Shown here: one piece after another, positions 16,338-24,319 of the stretch
How positions within the stretch are numbered: the stretch's first letter is position 1
Layout of the letters: each line of letters opens with the position of its first letter
Assembly: GCA_034659915.1 (NCBI GenBank)
Contig: JAYEID010000013.1
Coordinates: forward strand, 138,917 to 184,270
DNA: 45,354 nucleotides
Source: Patescibacteria group bacterium
GTDB taxonomy: Bacteria; Patescibacteriota; WWE3; JAUXAW01; JAYEID01
Reading direction: 5' to 3'
Notes under the pieces: model-generated
What the model saw: only the letters and a program-made list of their open reading frames with translations
What the model was told of the DNA's origin: nothing
Database searches by the model: none
Position numbers and translations under genes: made by a program

Positions 16338-16418
16338 ATTTTAAGCCCCCGGGGCTTAAAATTGGGTAGAAACCTCTTAATGGTAGTTTGGACCTTTCTA
16401 AGCCCCGGGGGCTTAGAA
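16338..16418. repeat. REP-A doublet (REPIN) downstream of RAYT-1
   Basis: Two odd palindromes with core AAGCCCC-N-GGGGCTT: 16338-16362 (12-bp arms, central C) and 16396-16418 (11-bp arms, central G), centres 57 bp apart and in inverted relation. Two GTAG tetranucleotides (16366 and 16383) lie between them; GTAG next to a hairpin is the site used by the E. coli REP transposase. Confidence 0.9.
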
Positions 16419-16437
16419 GCCTTACTTAGGAGTTTGG

Positions 16438-17136
16438 TTACTCTAGGGTGAGGTTTTCGATGCCTAGTTTGGGGTTACCTCCTAATTTAGCTTCCACGAA
16501 TTCTTTGTATTTTTCTGAACCGCCAAGAAGCTTTAGTCCCCATTTGACTTCTTTGGGATCCAAAATGAAATTACTGGTTTCTAGAAGATAAGGATCGATC
16601 CAATAGCGGTAGGAAGAATAGGGGTAGTCCTCCGGTTTTAGGGTTCCATTTTTGTTGATCTGGTTGGATAAAGGTGCGTTTAAGTGAATATATCTTGTTA
16701 CCTGTAATACAGCCTGTTCGTTTGGAATTTCCTTAGATTTGTAGCGTCCTTGAAATAGACCACCTACCCGGTCGTATTTATTATTGAAGTAATGTGTATA
16801 ACTATTGCATAAATCAGCCATAAAAGTTTGGACTCCTTTTTTCTTGTTTGGTTTTAACGAGAAGTGGAAGTGATTTTTAATCAGCGAATAAGAAAGGAAT
16901 CGGACGCGCTGTGCTTTGGCGTCTCGTGGATTTGCCGAAAGATAAAGCTCTCTCGCTTTTTGGGATAGCCCGTTGAATTGAGCAAATGAAATGTTTTGTT
17001 CGTATCGATAGTAATCAACCGTTTGTAGGAATCTTTGGTAGTCACGGGGGCATGTAAAAATATTTCGTTTCTCCACACCACGATTGTAAATGTGATATGG
17101 AAGATCAACGCTAAATTGGCGGGGCTTTGTGACCAT
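16438..17136 (-). CDS. REP-associated tyrosine transposase RAYT-1 (Y1/HUH, IS200-like fold)
   Basis: 232 aa from ATG 17136; this start gives MVTKPRQFSVDLPYHIYNRG, collinear with RAYT-2 (MATKPRAFDTNQYFHIYNCG) and exactly the same length. An earlier ATG at 17208 would add 24 non-matching residues. The HUH motif is NHFHFSL and the catalytic tyrosine lies in DLCNSYTHYFNNKYDRVGG, followed by LFQGRYKSKEI and YIHLNAP. RAYTs nick single-stranded REP hairpins and are domesticated relatives of IS200/IS605 TnpA. The gene is bracketed by two REP-A doublets with equal spacing, so its cognate site is probably AAGCCCCGGGGGCTT. Confidence 0.9.
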   Translation of the reverse strand: MVTKPRQFSVDLPYHIYNRGVEKRNIFTCPRDYQRFLQTVDYYRYEQNISFAQFNGLSQKARELYLSANPRDAKAQRVRFLSYSLIKNHFHFSLKPNKKKGVQTFMADLCNSYTHYFNNKYDRVGGLFQGRYKSKEIPNEQAVLQVTRYIHLNAPLSNQINKNGTLKPEDYPYSSYRYWIDPYLLETSNFILDPKEVKWGLKLLGGSEKYKEFVEAKLGGNPKLGIENLTLE

Positions 17137-17217
17137 AGTTGTTTTTTGGACCTTGCTTTGAGCTAGCTTACCTGGCTCGATTTTATCTGTTTGGTGTTGT
17201 GGTGTCAACCTACTTTT

Positions 17218-17293
17218 TAAGCCCCGCGGGCTTAGAAGTAGTTGGAATAGCCGTAGTGCAGAGCTTTACAGTTCTAAGCCCCGGGGGCTTAGA
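17218..17293. repeat. REP-A doublet (REPIN) upstream of RAYT-1
   Basis: TAAGCCCCGCGGGCTTA (17218-17234) and a 21-bp copy with core AAGCCCCGGGGGCTT (17273-17293); centres 57 bp apart, the same as in the downstream doublet. GTAG occurs at 17238 and 17253 between them. Confidence 0.88.
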
Positions 17294-17343
17294 GTTCCTT
17301 AGAGTTTTTAGAGTTGGGGGTTAGAATTTGTTGAGTTTTGCTG

Positions 17344-17358
17344 TACCTTAACAAGGTA
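17344..17358. promoter_or_regulatory. Operator-like inverted repeat
   Basis: TACCTT-AAC-AAGGTA is a perfect 15-bp inverted repeat, nine bases upstream of a TATATT box (17368-17373). It could be a repressor site for the gene at 17439. A clear -35 hexamer is lacking. Confidence 0.35.
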
Positions 17359-17438
17359 ATGTGGTAGTATATTTTCTGCTGCGAGTACTGCCCTCTTGTA
17401 ATTTCCAGAGAAAAAAATTGAGAGAAAGGAGAGCTAAA

Positions 17439-18239
17439 ATGTCGTACAAGTCTCGGCGGTTAGGGGCGGTCCCTTATGTTCCGCTACCCTCAGTGGAAAT
17501 GCTGTTGGAAAGCTTACTTTCGTCACGCATTGTGGGTGAGAAGATGGAGGAATTGGAAGAAGAAGTTGCTATTCTTTTACCAGCTTTTGTTGCAGAGAGT
17601 CTGAGCAGTTTTGTATCTGCTACCCACAAATATCTGATTGGGGAGATAATCGACTCCTTGAAGAGTTTGGTGGTTTATTACGAAACACAGGAGGAGGCAA
17701 CTCCTGTTGTTTTTGAAAGCGATTTGAAAAAGCTCCAACATGCGGGAGAAGTTTTGAAGGAAGTTGTTCAGGTGTTGGAAGCAAGTGGGGCGGAAGAAGA
17801 AGTACAGTATGAGCTTTCAATGCTAGCAGAGCTTTTGGAATCTCAAGAACGTGGGAAAGGACTCTTGATGGTTTTGGAGACTCTGGAGGCTTTGCAAAGC
17901 TTGTCGAATGATTTGCAGGATGCTATTTCCTGTTATGAATATATTATGGATAACTGGTGGCAGGAATATGAGGAGTGGCAGGAAAGAATTGAGGCCAGAG
18001 CAGAATCAGAAGTGGAGGAAAGGATCGAAAGCCGGGTGGATTTAGAAGCGACAAAGAAGGCTAAGGAGATTTTACACGAAGATATAGAAAGTATTGTAGA
18101 CGAGGTGATTCGCATCTTTGCAGAAGAGGGCTTGCTGTCGGAAAGTTACAATTCTTTTTCCGACCTCCCACCTCTCTTGAAGGCTACTATTGTACGTGTG
18201 GTAGTAAATCCTGTACAGGAGAAACGCTGGGGTTGGTAA
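17439..18239 (+). CDS. Coiled-coil, Glu-rich cytoplasmic protein of unknown function
   Basis: 266 aa from ATG 17439, chosen because AAAGGAGAG lies 7 nt upstream; the frame is open further up but without a ribosome site. Almost wholly helical and acidic (EEWQERIEARAESEVEERIESR), with predicted coiled coils in the middle and C-terminal thirds and no membrane segment. The N-terminus is basic and Pro-containing (MSYKSRRLGAVPYVPLP). I recognise no family. It precedes the M50 protease gene by 88 bp on the same strand. Confidence 0.7.
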   Translation: MSYKSRRLGAVPYVPLPSVEMLLESLLSSRIVGEKMEELEEEVAILLPAFVAESLSSFVSATHKYLIGEIIDSLKSLVVYYETQEEATPVVFESDLKKLQHAGEVLKEVVQVLEASGAEEEVQYELSMLAELLESQERGKGLLMVLETLEALQSLSNDLQDAISCYEYIMDNWWQEYEEWQERIEARAESEVEERIESRVDLEATKKAKEILHEDIESIVDEVIRIFAEEGLLSESYNSFSDLPPLLKATIVRVVVNPVQEKRWGW

Positions 18240-18327
18240 TAACCTTATTTTGACAAACAGCGGCCCTGCGTGAGTTACTACAGAATTTTGAGGTTAAATC
18301 AAACAGAAATAGAAAGGAGAAAAACAG

Positions 18328-19038
18328 ATGCGCACTTTAATTTGGTATTTGGTTTCCGTTGGTCTGTTGGGAATTGTTTTGGCAATTCACGAGGCAGGTC
18401 ACTTTGCTGTTCATAAATTGGTGGGTATGCCCGTGCGGGGTCTATGGGTTGGGCTACCTTTGGGAGATTTGCGGTTGACTTTCCGGATCAAATCTCTTCC
18501 AGTGCACATTACTCCGCTGTTGTTCGGTGCGGGAATAGATGTTCGGGAGAAGATTTGGTGGAAGAAGCCTTATTGGAAACGGGTGCTAATTCTTTTGTAC
18601 GGACCTGCCTTTAATTTTATTGCTGTGTTTTTGCTTTGCGTGTTGTTTCCGCATCTTGGCGGTTTGAAATTGGGCGCAGCAGCAGTATGGGCAGGGTTAA
18701 CTGCACCGTGGCAAATGGTTTCTATGTTTCGTTCTGGAGATATTGCGTTCTCGGACGTTTCCGGACCGGTAGGAGTAGTTGAACAAGGTGTACGTTGTTT
18801 GCAGACCGATCCTTTACTTGGCGCCTTTCTTTGGTTTGTCCTCCTCTCGGTCTCTTTGGGTGGGGTTAATTTGCTCCCTTTACCTGCCTTGGATGGGGGG
18901 CAGGTGGTAGTATCGGTATTGGAAAAGTGGGGACTGCCTGTGAGGTGGGCAAAGGCTTTGACCAAAATGTTCTTTGTTTTCCTCTTGGCGGTTTTAGTCT
19001 TGCTCACAGTTAAAGACTTTGTGCAGTTAGTTACTTAG
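18328..19038 (+). CDS. Site-2-protease-type (M50) membrane metalloprotease, short form
   Basis: 236 aa. ATG with GGAG 8 nt upstream. Zinc motif HEAGH at 21-25 in the first membrane helix and the second metal-site motif NLLPLPALDGG at 181-191, as in RseP/SpoIVFB. No PDZ domain is present between them, so it is shorter than RseP (about 450 aa). At least four membrane segments. Intramembrane cleavage of an anti-sigma factor or signal peptide remnant is the family role; no anti-sigma gene is adjacent, so the substrate is unknown. Confidence 0.85.
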   Translation: MRTLIWYLVSVGLLGIVLAIHEAGHFAVHKLVGMPVRGLWVGLPLGDLRLTFRIKSLPVHITPLLFGAGIDVREKIWWKKPYWKRVLILLYGPAFNFIAVFLLCVLFPHLGGLKLGAAAVWAGLTAPWQMVSMFRSGDIAFSDVSGPVGVVEQGVRCLQTDPLLGAFLWFVLLSVSLGGVNLLPLPALDGGQVVVSVLEKWGLPVRWAKALTKMFFVFLLAVLVLLTVKDFVQLVT

Positions 19039-19085
19039 ATATTGGAAAACTGGATAGCCGGTTTTCCAATATCCTTCTTTTTTTA
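19038..19085 (+). terminator. Strong intrinsic terminator
   Basis: GATATTGGAAAAC (19038-19050) pairs perfectly with GTTTTCCAATATC (19061-19073), a 13-bp stem with a 10-nt loop, followed by CTTCTTTTTTT. It begins at the last base of the protease stop codon. Confidence 0.92.
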
Positions 19086-19150
19086 AATCCCTTCTTAGTT
19101 ACTTAGAGGCTTGTAATGAAAATAAAAGCTCTCCCGGTTTTCTTGTTATC

Positions 19151-19642
19151 ATGTGGTTCTTTGATATTATTAGGAGGATGAAATTTAAAAGGACTTTGAA
19201 AAACTGGGGACCAGTTCTTTTTTGGGCTCTGCTTATTTTTATTGGTTCTTCTCTGCCCGCTCCTGAGATTTCAAAGGTTGGTTGGGTATCTTTTGCTGTT
19301 ACTTCTTTTGTTCATTTTGTTGAGTTTTCCATCCTTTCTTTTTTAATTTTCCGTGCTTTGTATTTTGCGGAACGTGGTCCTGAAGAAATTTTGGAACAAG
19401 TAAAAAGAACAGTAAAAACTCTTCGCTTTGGGTTAAAGCCATTTTTTTTCCGTTTATTTTGGGAACTTTTTGTGCCCAAGAAGTTGTTAGCGGCTATTTT
19501 GATTACTGTTATTTACGCAGCTGCAGATGAGTTACATCAATGCTTTGTCCCCACCCGTGTTTGTAGTTTTTGGGATTTCTTCTTTGACAGCTTTGGTGCT
19601 GTTGTGGGTGCTGTTCTTGCTAAGTTGATTCTATCTTTTTAA
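19151..19642 (+). CDS. VanZ-like integral membrane protein
   Basis: 163 aa from ATG 19151, or 154 aa from ATG 19178 (MKFKRTLKNWGPVLFWALLI), which looks more natural although AGGAGG directly abuts that codon. Four membrane segments and the VanZ hallmark: DELHQCFVPTRVCSFWDFFFDSFG near the C-terminus; SSLPAPE after the first helix also fits. VanZ-family proteins are linked to low-level teicoplanin resistance and envelope functions; the reaction is unknown. Stand-alone gene after a strong terminator. Confidence 0.85.
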   Translation: MWFFDIIRRMKFKRTLKNWGPVLFWALLIFIGSSLPAPEISKVGWVSFAVTSFVHFVEFSILSFLIFRALYFAERGPEEILEQVKRTVKTLRFGLKPFFFRLFWELFVPKKLLAAILITVIYAAADELHQCFVPTRVCSFWDFFFDSFGAVVGAVLAKLILSF

Positions 19643-19729
19643 TCAAGTTTTTTAAAAGTTTTATTTTTGATCTTTGCTGGTGTCTACGGTGTTCTTCTAA
19701 GTTCTAGGGTTGGGTTTTTATTGAAGAAC

Positions 19730-19786
19730 AAAAAAAAGCCCCCGAAGCTCTTGGGATCAATGATTCGATCCAAAAGCCTCGAGGGC
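19730..19786 (-). terminator. Intrinsic terminator of the large secreted-protein gene
   Basis: An imperfect stem-loop at 19738-19786 (GCCC/GGGC, CGA/TCG, TTGGGATC/GATCCAA) is followed on the minus strand by eight T (A-tract 19730-19737), just downstream of the minus-strand stop at 19824. Confidence 0.8.
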
Positions 19787-19823
19787 GATAGTCTCTCCTT
19801 TCGGAGTTTAAATTGTTACTGAT

Positions 19824-21800
19824 CTACTCCAGTGGGAAATTCTGAATTCCAGCCCACTGGCCGAGCCACCAATAACAGGTTCCAATATCGGTAAGCAAAC
19901 CCGTTCCGTTTAGGTGCTCTGCGTAAGAACGGGTTTCTTTGGCACCGGTTAGCCGAGTTAGGCTGTTGCCCTGGCTTGTAACAGTTACCGTTACCCCTTC
20001 CGCGAGTGTGGCTCCAACTCCCATGCGGTGACCACGGATGTGGCCGTTGTACACAGCCCAACCGTAGGCGGGCAGGTCTAATCTTCCGTCGCCGGTAAAG
20101 TCGCTACCCTCGTACAGAGGGTTGCACCTTCCGGCTACGCAGACCTCACCGATTAGCTCTCCTGGGTAGGGATAAAGGCTTCCCAGACTGGCGTCTGGTT
20201 CCTTTATTTCTTCCTCCTCCAGAACCAAAGTATTTCTCAGCCAGCCGCAGTAGACTCCTTGGCCGCGCTGTACGCGGGGGCAAACCAGACCGGTGTTGTT
20301 TTTCATGGGGGTACCCTCTACCACTTCGACTTCCCAGCTTGCGTTGTAAGTTTCGGCAAGCCAGTCGAAGGGGCTTTGGATAAAATATCCGTTGATGCTC
20401 AAGGGTGGGAATTCTGCGGCCAGCGCACCGAAACTCTTGCCGACGTTGTCATTCCACACAGTGGCTCCAGCTACCCCGTCGTAGCCGTCTGCAGAGAAGT
20501 ACTCGCTCCTATAGATCGCTTCTCCGTCCGGACTGGTCAGGTGAGCTTTAAAGGCGGCCCCTTGGACCCCCACCTCTTCTTCCGGTCCGCCGTAAGCGGC
20601 GCAAGTTTTGTCGAATAGCGCGCCTTCTACGGTGCGGAGGTCGGAGAGGTGATAGATACGTGCGATCCAGCGCATTCTCCAATCGTTGCTTTCTTCGTAG
20701 TGGTTTACTGTGGCAGCGATAGTGCCGCAAGGTGCCACTACAGTCTTCCGAAGGTAGAGGTCACCTCGGATGTGATCCCTCTCCTCCTCTTCTTTTCCAA
20801 AGGAGAATATGCAGCCCGAGCTGCTCCACTCTCCGTCACCAGTCTTGTATTGAATCTGGTATTTGGTGTCAGGGTGGAAGCGTGCGGTGAAGCAGGCTTT
20901 TCCGTCAGTGACCTGAACTTCGTCACCTACGGCTTCGCCTGTTGAGTAGATTACGAGTCGAGCTGTATCTCCCTCGCCGGTGGCGCAAGTTGTTATCTCG
21001 CGTCCCTCGGTAGGAAGCTCAGTTTTCGGAGCATCGACCGCGTAGCATGCTCCCGGCTCATAACCCTTCCATTCGGTCTTCTGCTCTGTATCGCAGAGAT
21101 AATCGGTATCATATGCGTCGTAGCGATACCGTTCGAGTTCCCGGTAGAAGTCACCCTGCACGGGGTCCCAGGTCCAGTCCTGGATAACTTTCCACTCGCT
21201 CCACTCAGTCATTTCTGTACAGAGTTGGTACCCTTGCCATTCCTTCTCTTGCTTCTTGTCGCAAAGGTAATCCTGATCGTACTTGTCATACCTCTCGTAC
21301 TTCAGGATTCGGTAGAAGTCCTGCGCGATGGGGTCCCACTGCCAGTCACCGGTTTCGACCAGTACCCACTCGGTCATCTCTGTGCAGAGTTCGTAAACAC
21401 ACTCCCCACAGATCTCGTACCAGGATATGTCTTTGCATTCTGGTCCTTTGTTGTCGTCTTCCCAGTTTTCTGCGACCCACCATTTACTGCCCTCGTAACC
21501 GATGGTAAAGCAGTCATTGGACTCTTGGTAGGTTTCGGTTCCCGCTTTTACGGTAACACTGGTTACCGCAACCGTTCCTGGGCAATTATCCCAATCCTCG
21601 GCGAGATCTCCGCTTGCTTCCTTGAAGGCGTCGGTGACGTCTACTTTGAAGCATTGCTCAGTATATATTTCGTTGTTTGTCTGCGAAGATACTGGCACCT
21701 TGGCTGGCTCGGCAGTTGCGGTTGCAATAGCAATCCCCGTTACTGTAAGCGTGAAGACTGCTAGAAATGCCACACTTCGGTAAATCCATCTGTTTTTCAC
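19824..21800 (-). CDS. Large secreted Cys/Trp-rich protein with a tandem internal repeat
   Basis: 658 aa. GTG start with GGAG about 7 nt upstream. Signal peptide 1-30 ending ATATAEPA. Residues 138-192 and 193-248 are a tandem duplication: each has LCTEMTEW, W-x-WDP, DFYR, ERY/RYR, D-x-DYLCD and EW-x-GY. About twenty cysteines spread over the chain suggest disulfides. The C-terminal part (GDGRLDLPAYGWAVYNGHIRGHRMG to the end) looks like a separate domain. No family recognised and no membrane anchor seen. The coding sequence is visibly richer in G+C than its neighbours, so recent transfer or expression-selected codon use is possible. It has its own promoter and terminator. Confidence 0.7.
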   Translation of the reverse strand: MKNRWIYRSVAFLAVFTLTVTGIAIATATAEPAKVPVSSQTNNEIYTEQCFKVDVTDAFKEASGDLAEDWDNCPGTVAVTSVTVKAGTETYQESNDCFTIGYEGSKWWVAENWEDDNKGPECKDISWYEICGECVYELCTEMTEWVLVETGDWQWDPIAQDFYRILKYERYDKYDQDYLCDKKQEKEWQGYQLCTEMTEWSEWKVIQDWTWDPVQGDFYRELERYRYDAYDTDYLCDTEQKTEWKGYEPGACYAVDAPKTELPTEGREITTCATGEGDTARLVIYSTGEAVGDEVQVTDGKACFTARFHPDTKYQIQYKTGDGEWSSSGCIFSFGKEEEERDHIRGDLYLRKTVVAPCGTIAATVNHYEESNDWRMRWIARIYHLSDLRTVEGALFDKTCAAYGGPEEEVGVQGAAFKAHLTSPDGEAIYRSEYFSADGYDGVAGATVWNDNVGKSFGALAAEFPPLSINGYFIQSPFDWLAETYNASWEVEVVEGTPMKNNTGLVCPRVQRGQGVYCGWLRNTLVLEEEEIKEPDASLGSLYPYPGELIGEVCVAGRCNPLYEGSDFTGDGRLDLPAYGWAVYNGHIRGHRMGVGATLAEGVTVTVTSQGNSLTRLTGAKETRSYAEHLNGTGLLTDIGTCYWWLGQWAGIQNFPLE

Positions 21801-22358
21801 TTTGCCTCTCCTTTTTCTGTTCTTGCTTTTACTTTACGGAATTATGTTTCAGTCTTAAGCTTCTTTACAGCTCCACCTCCTTTTCTTCTCTCCATTAGAT
21901 CCAGCTTGTTAAAGTGCGAGAGTTGTTGAAACTCTTTTGAAAGCGCGCTTCTATAGTACCTTAAAACGCTGAAGAAGTCAACTTTATAGGGTTAATTTTC
22001 AGATTTAGTATTTGTGTGTTTTAGTGTAGGATACCTGACAACTAAAGAGACTAAATTAAAGAACTAAAATAGAGCAGTTTCTTTTTGCTCTCCTTCCTAT
22101 AAGATGGTAAGATTAAAGCTAGGTTAACTGCACTTTAATTTTTGAATTTAAATAAGGTTAGAACACTGGAGCCATGGGAGGTTGGTAATTTCGGCTATTT
22201 TGGTTGCGCCGGCGAGTGCTAAATGGATGGCTTATTTGGTAGCAGTTGTGGTGGCTTGGAAATATCCGTTGACACGCGATCAGCACCGAGAAGTTCAAAG
22301 GGAAGTGCGCAAGCAAAGACACAAAACAGAGCAGGGTTCAGGAAACAGGAGGTGGGTA
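21801..22358. other. Intergenic region between divergent genes
   Basis: About 560 bp without a convincing gene. It holds the minus-strand promoter at 21953-21981 and, in the transcribed leader of the secreted-protein gene, a small hairpin (AGAGTT/AACTCT near 21919-21935). Another short hairpin, AGAGCA/TGCTCT, lies near 22072-22092. From 22182 an in-frame extension of the acetyltransferase frame would encode a hydrophobic segment (WMAYLVAVVVAW), which could be a tiny membrane ORF but lacks a properly spaced ribosome site. Confidence 0.5.
21953..21981 (-). promoter_or_regulatory. Promoter of the secreted-protein gene
   Basis: On the minus strand TTGACT (21981-21976), a 17-bp spacer and TACTAT (21958-21953). 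It predicts a leader of about 145 nt before the GTG at 21800, unlike the near-leaderless core genes. Confidence 0.65.
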
Positions 22359-23501
22359 ATGAAAGTTCAGAGAGTAGAAACTGAGAAGGATGTTTGGAAG
22401 TTTATTCAAGTCCAATTTGAGATTTACAGGGGAAACCCGTATTGGATTCCTCCCATGATTTCAGATGTGGAGTTTGTGTTGGATCGGGAAAACAATCCGT
22501 TCTATAGTCATTCCCAAGCTGAGTTCTTTATGGCAAAAGAGCAGGGGCAGGTCTTGGGAAGGGTAGCTGTGCTTGACCACAGCCTTTATAACAAATACCA
22601 CCAAAGCAAAACAGCTTTTTTCTACTTATTTGAAGCTGTGGATAATTTGCAGGTGGCAAGGCTACTTTTTGCAGCTGCAATTGATTGGGCTAGGCAGCAT
22701 AGTCTAAGGAAGATGATTGGTCCCTTGGGTATGCATGCTGGGGATGGACACGGAGTTTTAGTAAGAGGGTTCCGCCGCCGACCGGGGATGGGAATTTCCT
22801 GGAACTTTCCTTATTATGAGGGCTTGCTTGAGCAAGCTGGGTTTGAAAAGCTGGTGGATAGCTTTTCTGCTCAGGTTTCAATAAGAGATGCACTTGAGAA
22901 AAACCGAGCACGTATTCAACGCATTCGACAGGTTGCCAAGAAGGTGAAAAAACACCGCGGTTTTAGGATTATGACTTTCGACAGCAAACAGGAAGTTCGA
23001 AAGCAGGCGACTCGCCTGGTGCCGGAGTTGAAGAGAGTCTACAACAAATCCTTTGCCGGTCTCCCTCTCTTTTGGCCCATGGATGAAGAAGGGATGCAAA
23101 GGGTTGTTGACCGCTTTTTAGCTATTGCTGATCCGCGTCTAATTAGGTTGGTGATGAAAGGTGCGGATGTGGTGGGGTTTGTCCTTACCTATCCAAATAT
23201 AGTACCGGGGATCCGGCGAGCCGGGGGTAAGCTGTGGCCGTTGGGTTGGCTGTGGATTATGCTTGAGCGCTACCGCTCTAACTGGATGGATCTTAATGGA
23301 ATTGGAATTCTTCCAAAGTACCAGGGCTTGGGTGCTGCTATTGTGTTGTACGCTGAGCTGGCAAAGATTTTGGAAGAAAGCCGGTTTGAGTGGGCAGTGG
23401 CGAATCAGGTTTCTGAGAAAAATGTCGAGAACTTACGCGAGGTGCAGGCATTTGGTGTAGAGTTTGATCGTGTTCACAGGGTGTACCAGCGCCTGCTCTG
23501 A
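22359..23501 (+). CDS. GNAT-like acyltransferase (YghO-type family)
   Basis: 380 aa from ATG 22359, selected because AGGAGGTG stands 4-5 nt upstream and the protein then begins MKVQRVETEKDVWKFIQVQF, the normal family start. The frame is open to 22182, but that extension is not family-like. Characteristic segments: RGNPYWIPPMISDVEFVLDRENNPFYSHSQAEFFMA, GRVAVLDH, GPLGMHAGDGHGVLVRGFRRRPGMGISWN and a second GNAT-like half with IGILPKYQGLGAAIVLYAELA. Two acetyltransferase-like halves are likely. Family members are mostly uncharacterised; substrate unknown. Confidence 0.75.
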   Translation: MKVQRVETEKDVWKFIQVQFEIYRGNPYWIPPMISDVEFVLDRENNPFYSHSQAEFFMAKEQGQVLGRVAVLDHSLYNKYHQSKTAFFYLFEAVDNLQVARLLFAAAIDWARQHSLRKMIGPLGMHAGDGHGVLVRGFRRRPGMGISWNFPYYEGLLEQAGFEKLVDSFSAQVSIRDALEKNRARIQRIRQVAKKVKKHRGFRIMTFDSKQEVRKQATRLVPELKRVYNKSFAGLPLFWPMDEEGMQRVVDRFLAIADPRLIRLVMKGADVVGFVLTYPNIVPGIRRAGGKLWPLGWLWIMLERYRSNWMDLNGIGILPKYQGLGAAIVLYAELAKILEESRFEWAVANQVSEKNVENLREVQAFGVEFDRVHRVYQRLL

Positions 23502-23591
23502 ATTAGTGAGGGGGATATAGGTGGATCAAAGAACCAAGTTTGATGTTAAAGCACTTGGTGGTCAAGAGTACTAAATTAAGGCGGTGAAAAA

Positions 23592-23987
23592 ATGTTGGAG
23601 CAAGAGAAGCTGGTTTTGGTTCGGGAGCAGGATGTGGGATGTGCTCAGACTTTTAAGTTCTTGTTGCAAAGCGCGGGTTACTCGGTTCGAACTGTTCTGG
23701 ACTCACAGGGGTTTCCTGCTGATTTGGCAGAGACGCCCGTAGCGGTAATCACCTTTTGGGGAACCACTCCTTTAGGGGAGGAGCACCCCTTGTACGGATT
23801 ATCTTCGCGGGCGTTCTGTTCAGCATGCATTTCTAGGGAAATTCCTTTTGTCATTGTTACGCGCTGGCCGCACGCTGTGCCAGAACATTTTGCAGAAAGA
23901 GCGGCTGCTGTATTGGAGAAGGTAGTTGATATCCAGGAGCTTTGCCAAATAATCTCGAATCTTTCTTCGGAAGCAGATTCGGTTTAG
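23592..23987 (+). CDS. Second pseudo-receiver-like small protein
   Basis: 131 aa. GGCGGTGA precedes the ATG. Alternating beta/alpha layout of a receiver domain: EKLVLVREQDVGCAQTFKFL, AGYSVRTVLDSQG, TPVAVITFWGTTP, EIPFVIVTRWP, AAAVLEKVVDIQELCQIISNL. The last segment matches the receiver pattern GA-x-x-x-L-x-KP-x-x-x-x-EL, with K retained and P lost. The Asp phosphorylation site is replaced by hydrophobic or Trp residues. Similar in plan to the gene at 9987-10367. Function unknown. Confidence 0.55.
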   Translation: MLEQEKLVLVREQDVGCAQTFKFLLQSAGYSVRTVLDSQGFPADLAETPVAVITFWGTTPLGEEHPLYGLSSRAFCSACISREIPFVIVTRWPHAVPEHFAERAAAVLEKVVDIQELCQIISNLSSEADSV

Positions 23988-23998
23988 CTTTGTTCATT

Positions 23999-24048
23999 AC
24001 CCTTCGGGTTAGAAGTTTCAGAAGTTTATGTTCTGAAGCCCGAAGGGT
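23999..24048. repeat. REP-like inverted pair
   Basis: CCCTTCGGG (24000-24008) and CCCGAAGGG (24039-24047) bracket an inner TTCAGAA/TTCTGAA stem. Each half is itself nearly palindromic, as in the REP doublets. It directly follows the pseudo-receiver gene and may also terminate it, but no T-run follows. Confidence 0.65.
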
Positions 24049-24050
24049 TT

Positions 24051-24081
24051 ATTCATGATTTATGTTTCATAAATCATGAAT
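24051..24081. repeat. Perfect 14-bp inverted repeat with 3-nt spacer
   Basis: ATTCATGATTTATG (24051-24064), TTT, CATAAATCATGAAT (24068-24081). AT-rich, fully symmetric and without a T-run. It could be a protein-binding site or a hairpin. Confidence 0.8.
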
Positions 24082-24160
24082 CGTATTCTTGCTTCTTCTT
24101 TACCAAAACCTCCAAGGATTAGACAAGCTAAACCTTGCAGGGTTCTCTGGCTCAGTTGCA

Positions 24161-24219
24161 TATCTACCGTATATCTATCGTTTATCCACCGTATTTCTTA
24201 TCTTCTATCCTCTATGCTC
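24161..24219. repeat. Tandem 11-mers followed by 7-mers
   Basis: TATCTACCGTA, TATCTATCGTT and TATCCACCGTA (11-mers, 24161-24193), then TATCTTC, TATCCTC and TATGCTC (7-mers, 24199-24219). Both share the TATCnnC theme. Confidence 0.7.
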
Positions 24220-24319
24220 TTCTTTTCTCTTGTTACGAATTAGGAGTCTCCTGTTCCTTCTTTTTCCCATTTGCATAAATTTGCAGTATTAAATTTGCAT
24301 CTATTCGCTATTACAGGTC

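Noticed and set aside
17139-17324. Plus-strand ORF of 61 codons over the RAYT-1 leader
   Set aside because: It overlaps the REP-A palindromes and the transposase 5' end in antisense and has no ribosome site.
20259-21764. Several plus-strand ORFs of 98-179 codons
   Set aside because: They are antisense shadows of the GC-rich secreted-protein gene, without starts or ribosome sites of their own.
22182-22358. N-terminal membrane extension of the GNAT-like protein
   Set aside because: A strong Shine-Dalgarno precedes ATG 22359, where the family's normal N-terminus begins; the upstream part lacks a properly spaced site. A separate tiny gene cannot be excluded.
24089-24292. 67-codon plus-strand ORF
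   Set aside because: It lies across the 11-mer/7-mer repeats, has no ribosome site and no protein-like composition.
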